From an uncultured Clostridia bacterium (GTDB lineage: Bacteria > Bacillota > Clostridia > Christensenellales > Aristaeellaceae), in contig CALVTV010000152.1 in assembly GCA_944363005.1 (NCBI GenBank), positions 1 through 9,694 on the forward strand: 9,694 nt of DNA. The letters are read 5' to 3'. Both the position numbers and the translations under genes were made by a program. Positions 6,655 to 9,694 of the stretch are shown here, one piece after another (the stretch's first letter is position 1; each line of letters opens with the position of its first letter). Below the pieces are notes generated by a model. That model searched no databases, was not told the DNA's origin, and saw only the letters and a list, made by a program, of their open reading frames with translations.

Positions 6655-7026
6655 TTAACCGCGAATCGGAACGATTTCCAGCCAGTACCCGTCAGGATCG
6701 GTGATGAAATAGATGCCCATCTCGGGGTTCTCATAGCAGATGCAGCCCATGCGCTCATGCAGATCGTGCGCCGCCTGCATGTCATCGGTTCGGAAGGCGA
6801 GGTGGAACTCGCATTCGCCCAGCTGGTAGGGCTGGGGATGATCGCGCAGCCAGGTGAGCTCCAGCTCAAAATCGGAAGCGGAGTTGGCGAGATAGACGAT
6901 GATGTACGACCCGTCCTGCGCGGTTTTGCGCCGCACTTCCTTGAGGCCAAGTGCCTGATCGTAAAAGGCGAGGGAAGCATCCAGATCCTTTACGTTGTAG
7001 TTTTCGTGAATCATTTTGAAGTTCAT
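6655..7026 (-). CDS. VOC-superfamily protein, glyoxalase I (lactoylglutathione lyase)-like
   Basis: A 123-residue cytoplasmic protein of the vicinal-oxygen-chelate superfamily, with two beta-alpha-beta-beta-beta repeats. All four glyoxalase-I metal-ligand positions appear to be present: His7 (MIHENYNV), Glu56 (in FELELTW), His75 (in FHLAFRTDD) and Glu117 (in GYWLEIVP). The first-repeat SLAFYDQALGLKEV and the second-repeat FITDPDGYW match lactoylglutathione-lyase signatures. The short, loop-poor form resembles the bacterial Ni/Co-type enzymes (E. coli GloA, B. subtilis GlxA). The likely role is isomerising the methylglyoxal-thiol hemithioacetal; the thiol cofactor in this organism is unknown, and other VOC chemistry is possible. 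The ATG at 7026 has AAAGGAG about 8 nt upstream. The gene is monocistronic or reads weakly toward the transporter operon downstream, and is divergent from the MATE gene. Confidence 0.88.
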   Translation of the reverse strand: MNFKMIHENYNVKDLDASLAFYDQALGLKEVRRKTAQDGSYIIVYLANSASDFELELTWLRDHPQPYQLGECEFHLAFRTDDMQAAHDLHERMGCICYENPEMGIYFITDPDGYWLEIVPIRG

Positions 7027-7059
7027 GGCAAAGCTCCTTTCCGCATAGCATGCGCATTC

Positions 7060-7068
7060 AGTATAGCA
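7060..7068 (-). promoter_or_regulatory. Extended -10 promoter of the VOC gene
   Basis: Minus-strand TGC-TATACT forms an extended -10 element (TGN directly before a good -10 hexamer, 7060-7065) about 34 nt upstream of the VOC ATG. I see no good -35 hexamer at 16-19 bp, which is tolerable for extended -10 promoters. Confidence 0.5.
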
Positions 7069-7097
7069 CGAGCAAACCCGCCGTGGGAAGCGTGAAC

Positions 7098-7126
7098 TTT
7101 ACAAGATGTACGGTTTATGTTATGAT
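7098..7126 (+). promoter_or_regulatory. Sigma-A-type promoter of the MATE-GNAT operon
   Basis: TTTACA (7098-7103) and TATGAT (7121-7126) are 17 bp apart, and TGT precedes the -10 hexamer, giving an additional extended -10. The leader to the MATE ATG is about 30 nt. The hexamers and spacing are identical to those of the BMP operon promoter at 6527-6555. The intergenic space 7027-7164 therefore carries two divergent promoters: this one and the VOC promoter. Confidence 0.75.
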
Positions 7127-7164
7127 CTTGCATATCAAGAGGAAATACACAGGAGGAGGAGAGC

Positions 7165-8598
7165 ATGTCGCTCAAGCAAATGGGGCAGAACATCCGCCCC
7201 AAGCTCATTGGCGACCGCGCGTTTTACGCGGAGGTCATATCGATTGTGATACCGATTGTCATTCAGAACACGGTTTCCAACGTCGTCAGTTTGCTGGACA
7301 ATGTGATGGTCGGTCAGGTCGGCACGTTACAGATGTCCGCGGTGGCCATCGTCAATCAACTGCTCTTCGTCTTCAATCTCTGCATATTCGGCGGGCTGGC
7401 AGGTGCGGGCATCTTTGCCACACAGTTTGCCGGGGCAAAGGATGCGCAGGGTGTGCGTTACTGCCTGCGCATGAAGTGGATGATTGCGATGGCGATGCTG
7501 GCGGCGGCATTCGCCGTCTTTTTGGCCTTTCCGGGCGAGTTGATCGCGTCGTATCTGGCAGCCGGGACCGATGCGGCCGATGCGGCCAGCACGTTGGCGT
7601 ATGGCCTTGATTATCTGCGCGTGATGCTGGTGGGCCTGCTGCCGTTTGCGGTTTCCCAAATTTATGCCAGTACGCTGCGCGAGGTGGGCGAGGCCAAAAT
7701 GCCGATGGTTGCGAGCGTGGTCGGCATCTTTGTAAATTTGGTGTTCAACTATTTCCTGATCTTCGGTACGTTCGGCTTCCCCTGCCTTGGCGTGACGGGC
7801 GCGGCCATCGCTACGGTGCTCTCCCGCTACGTGGAAATGGCGATCATTGTCGTCTACACCCATGCGAAGAGCGAGCGGTTTCCGTTTGTCCGCGGGGCTT
7901 ACCGGAGCTTGCATATTCCATGGCGCCTGTGCAAGGATATCCTCGTGCGGGGAATGCCGCTGCTGGTCAATGAATTCCTCTGGTCCTCAGGCATGGCCGT
8001 CCTGCTGCAGTGCTATTCCGTTCGGGGATTGGACGTGGTAGCCGCCTGCAATATCGCTTCCACGGTGAGCAATTTGTTCAAGGTTGTGTTCATGTCCATC
8101 GGCAATGCGGTGGCGATCATGGTGGGTCAGGCGCTGGGCGCCAATGAGCCGGAACGGGCGAAGAATACGGCCTGGCGGCTGATGGTGGTTTCGGTGGCGT
8201 CCAATGTCGTCATGAGCGCGTTGCTCATTGCGCTCTCGCCCGTGATTCCCCATATTTACAACACAGAACCGCATGTGCGCGAAATCGCAGCCGATTTGCT
8301 GCGCGTGGTTGCGGTGATGATGCCAATGTATTCCTTCTGCCATTGCTGCTATTTTACCCTGCGTTCCGGCGGGCGCACGGGGATTACGTTCCTGTTTGAC
8401 AGCTGTTTTACCTGGGGACTGAGCGTGACGCTGGCCTATGTGTTGGGATACTATACGCAAATGCCGATTGTGCCGTTCTATTTTGCCGTGCAGGCGCTTG
8501 AACTTATCAAGGGCATCATCGGCTTTGTGCTGGTGAAAAAGGGCGTCTGGATTCGCAACATTGTCGTGGTTTCCAAAGGAGAGGAGCAAGTATGCTGA
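7165..8598 (+). CDS. MATE-family efflux transporter
   Basis: A 477-residue polytopic inner-membrane protein with about 12 membrane segments, the usual MATE length. It exports drugs or metabolites in exchange for Na+ or H+. Two related halves are visible. In the first, residues 21-53 hold the IPIVIQNTVSN and DNVMVGQVG pattern, followed by QFAGAKD (87-93) and the TLREVGEAKMP loop (170-180). The second opens at VRGMPLLVNEFLWSSG (261-276) and has GQALGANEPERAK (321-333), the counterpart of QFAGAKD. The LREVGEAKMP and GVTGAAIAT segments are strong MATE signatures. The transported compound cannot be predicted. The ATG at 7165 follows AGGAGGAGGA by a few bases, an unusually strong ribosome-binding site, and a good promoter lies just upstream. 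The last 7 nt overlap the start of the GNAT gene. Confidence 0.95.
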   Translation: MSLKQMGQNIRPKLIGDRAFYAEVISIVIPIVIQNTVSNVVSLLDNVMVGQVGTLQMSAVAIVNQLLFVFNLCIFGGLAGAGIFATQFAGAKDAQGVRYCLRMKWMIAMAMLAAAFAVFLAFPGELIASYLAAGTDAADAASTLAYGLDYLRVMLVGLLPFAVSQIYASTLREVGEAKMPMVASVVGIFVNLVFNYFLIFGTFGFPCLGVTGAAIATVLSRYVEMAIIVVYTHAKSERFPFVRGAYRSLHIPWRLCKDILVRGMPLLVNEFLWSSGMAVLLQCYSVRGLDVVAACNIASTVSNLFKVVFMSIGNAVAIMVGQALGANEPERAKNTAWRLMVVSVASNVVMSALLIALSPVIPHIYNTEPHVREIAADLLRVVAVMMPMYSFCHCCYFTLRSGGRTGITFLFDSCFTWGLSVTLAYVLGYYTQMPIVPFYFAVQALELIKGIIGFVLVKKGVWIRNIVVVSKGEEQVC

Positions 8599-9161
8599 CG
8601 CTGAGAAGCATGGACGAGTCAAACATTCGTTTGCTCTATGCGCATCAGATGCGGCGTGATTTTCCGCAAAGCGAATTGAAAACACTTTCCCATATTTTGG
8701 CCTTGCGAGCGCGAGGGGAATACGATGTGCTGGCGGCGGACGACGACGGGCTCTTCGTCGCGTACGCGCTCGTGTATCGGCCCAAAGAGGGGAGAACGCT
8801 GCTGCTGGACTATTTGGCTGTGGAACCGGATATTCGCGGCCGCGGTACGGGACGCGCACTGCTTGAAGCGCTGCGCGCGTATTATGCGCAGCGGGCCGAT
8901 TATCTGATGCTCGAATGCGAGCGGCCCAAAGCGGCGCCGGACGAAGCGCAGGCCAGACGGCGCATCCGGTTTTATCAGCAGGCGGGTGCGCTGCTGACCC
9001 CGGTGCGTGTCTGGCTGTTTGAGGTGGAGTACAGCATACTGGTGTTGCCCTGCGGCGCTCAAAGCGAGCAGCAGGATTGGAGCAGCCAGATTCTGGAACT
9101 GTACCGCCAGATGTTGCCGCCGGAGGACTTTGCGCGCAATGTGCGGTTGATTCGCGGATAA
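8592..9161 (+). CDS. GNAT-family N-acetyltransferase
   Basis: A 189-residue cytoplasmic protein. The acetyl-CoA pyrophosphate-binding motif RGRGTG (residues 82-87, pattern R-x-x-G-x-G/A) follows the beta-4 strand LLLDYLAVEP, and an amphipathic helix ALLEALRAYYA follows it, as in GNAT folds. The FYQQAGA segment (about residues 127-133) is the usual motif-B region. The last 50 residues after the core, including the CGAQSEQQDW region, are not recognised and may form a short C-terminal extension. The acceptor is unknown: small molecule, drug or protein are all possible. The ATG at 8592 lies inside the MATE gene (7-nt overlap), with an AAAGGAGAGGAG ribosome-binding site in the MATE 3' end, so the two are coexpressed and probably coupled. 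A hairpin terminator follows the stop. Confidence 0.88.
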   Translation: MLTLRSMDESNIRLLYAHQMRRDFPQSELKTLSHILALRARGEYDVLAADDDGLFVAYALVYRPKEGRTLLLDYLAVEPDIRGRGTGRALLEALRAYYAQRADYLMLECERPKAAPDEAQARRRIRFYQQAGALLTPVRVWLFEVEYSILVLPCGAQSEQQDWSSQILELYRQMLPPEDFARNVRLIRG

Positions 9162-9166
9162 CAAAG

Positions 9167-9201
9167 GCCCCGGCCACGGGAGATTCCCATGTGGCCGGGG
9201 C
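9167..9201. terminator. Bidirectional hairpin terminator between the convergent GNAT and clpB genes
   Basis: A perfect 11-bp, almost pure G/C stem (9167-9177 with 9191-9201) is continued inward by a 4-bp GGGA/TCCC helix (9178-9181 with 9185-9188) around a GAT loop, with a 2-nt AT bulge. It sits 6 nt after the GNAT stop and 11 nt after the clpB stop. The downstream plus-strand sequence is T-rich (CTTCTATTTCT) but has no long uninterrupted T-run, and the minus strand has CCTTTGTTAT. Termination in both directions is likely, driven mainly by stem strength. Confidence 0.75.
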
Positions 9202-9212
9202 GCTTCTATTTC

Positions 9213-9694
9213 TCAGGAAACGGTGTATTCCGGATCGGAATCGATGACGAGCTTGTCGCCGTCGTAATCGACGGTCAACACACTGCGGGGCGCGACGTCT
9301 TCCGCAATGATCTTGCGGGCAATCAGCGTTTCCACAGCGCGCTGCATGAACCGCTTGAGCGGACGCGCACCATAGACCGGATCGTAACCCTGGGCAACGA
9401 TGAACGAGCGGGCAGCGGGGGTGAGCGTCATGCTCAGCTGCTTCTCTTTGAGGCGGCGGTTGAGGTCTGCCACCTGAAGATCGACGATGCGGTCGATTTC
9501 CGCGCGGGTGAGCGGCTTGTAGAACACAATTTCATCCAACCGGTTGAGGAACTCGGGGCGGAAGTGCGTCTTGAGCATGCCTTCCACCTGCTTGCGCGCG
9601 GTTTCGGTAATCTGACCTTGTTCATCAATACCCTCGAAAATGGCGGAGGAGCCGAGGTTGCTGGTCAGAATGATGATTGTGTTCGTGAAATCGA
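9213..9694 (-). CDS. clpB: ClpB ATP-dependent disaggregase, C-terminal part (runs off the window)
   Basis: Only the last 160 or so codons are present; the frame is open to the right edge. The GTG at 9587 is an internal Val, not a start. The fragment begins in the second AAA+ module with the sensor-1 region DFTNTIIILTSNLGS (TSN motif), then FRPEFLNRLDEIVFYKPL, containing the arginine-finger region, then the D2 small domain with LQVADLNRRL, and GYDPVYGARPLKR with the sensor-2 GAR. This ordering and the C-terminus are those of ClpB/Hsp104-type chaperones, which with DnaK rescue aggregated proteins in the cytoplasm. ClpC/ClpE share these motifs, but the ARPLKRFMQRAVE ending and the short acidic tail fit ClpB better. 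The start, promoter and any heat-shock operator lie outside the window. Confidence 0.9.
   Translation of the reverse strand, partial: DFTNTIIILTSNLGSSAIFEGIDEQGQITETARKQVEGMLKTHFRPEFLNRLDEIVFYKPLTRAEIDRIVDLQVADLNRRLKEKQLSMTLTPAARSFIVAQGYDPVYGARPLKRFMQRAVETLIARKIIAEDVAPRSVLTVDYDGDKLVIDSDPEYTVS

Noticed and set aside
7987..9177. A 396-codon minus-strand open frame opposite the MATE and GNAT genes
   Set aside because: It is Arg/Ala/His-rich with no family features, covers two clear plus-strand genes and starts within the terminator hairpin.
9585..9587. GTG as the start of a short separate gene of 124 codons
   Set aside because: The frame continues upstream to the window edge with clear ClpB D2 sequence (sensor-1 TSN region), so the codon is an internal valine.

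Overview
The window is GC-rich bacterial chromosome. It reads as Bacillota, probably a Clostridia-type gut or anaerobic lineage: strong AAGGAGG Shine-Dalgarno sites, simple intrinsic terminators, sigma-A-like promoters, and a BMP-type nucleoside transporter and an MTH1-like Nudix protein resembling clostridial versions. The taxonomy is inferred from gene style; there is no rRNA or other marker. I see no mobile element, CRISPR array, tRNA, rRNA or phage gene, and no intergenic gap longer than about 180 bases.

Layout, left to right. (1) Plus strand: a 5'-truncated M20-family amidohydrolase (1-935), followed after one base by a Nudix hydrolase (937-1404). (2) Minus strand, reading right to left from 6476 to 1499: a complete four-gene ABC importer. 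It consists of a BMP-family substrate-binding protein, a double-NBD ATPase and two BPD_transp_2 permeases. It has a clear promoter (6527-6555), a hairpin between the binding protein and the ATPase (5169-5200), 1-nt TGATG overlaps at the last two gene junctions, and an intrinsic terminator (1439-1479). (3) Minus strand: a glyoxalase-I-like VOC protein (6655-7026). (4) Plus strand, divergent from it: a MATE efflux transporter (7165-8598) overlapping a GNAT acetyltransferase by 7 nt (8592-9161). (5) A terminator hairpin (9167-9201), then the C-terminal end of clpB on the minus strand, running off the right edge.

How the genes fit together. The importer matches the architecture of characterised purine-nucleoside importers (B. 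subtilis NupNOPQ, L. lactis BmpA-NupABC, S. mutans RnsABCD), so nucleoside salvage is the best guess. The other genes are housekeeping or protective: amide-bond hydrolysis, nucleotide-pool sanitation, methylglyoxal detoxification, drug or metabolite export, acetylation and protein disaggregation. The BMP operon and the MATE operon share identical promoter hexamers with the same 17-bp spacing.

I did not find a convincing new biological system. The points most worth checking are the atypical secretion signal of the binding protein, the paired degeneration of one ATP site in the ATPase, the binding-protein/ATPase intergenic hairpin, and the overlapping MATE-GNAT pair.
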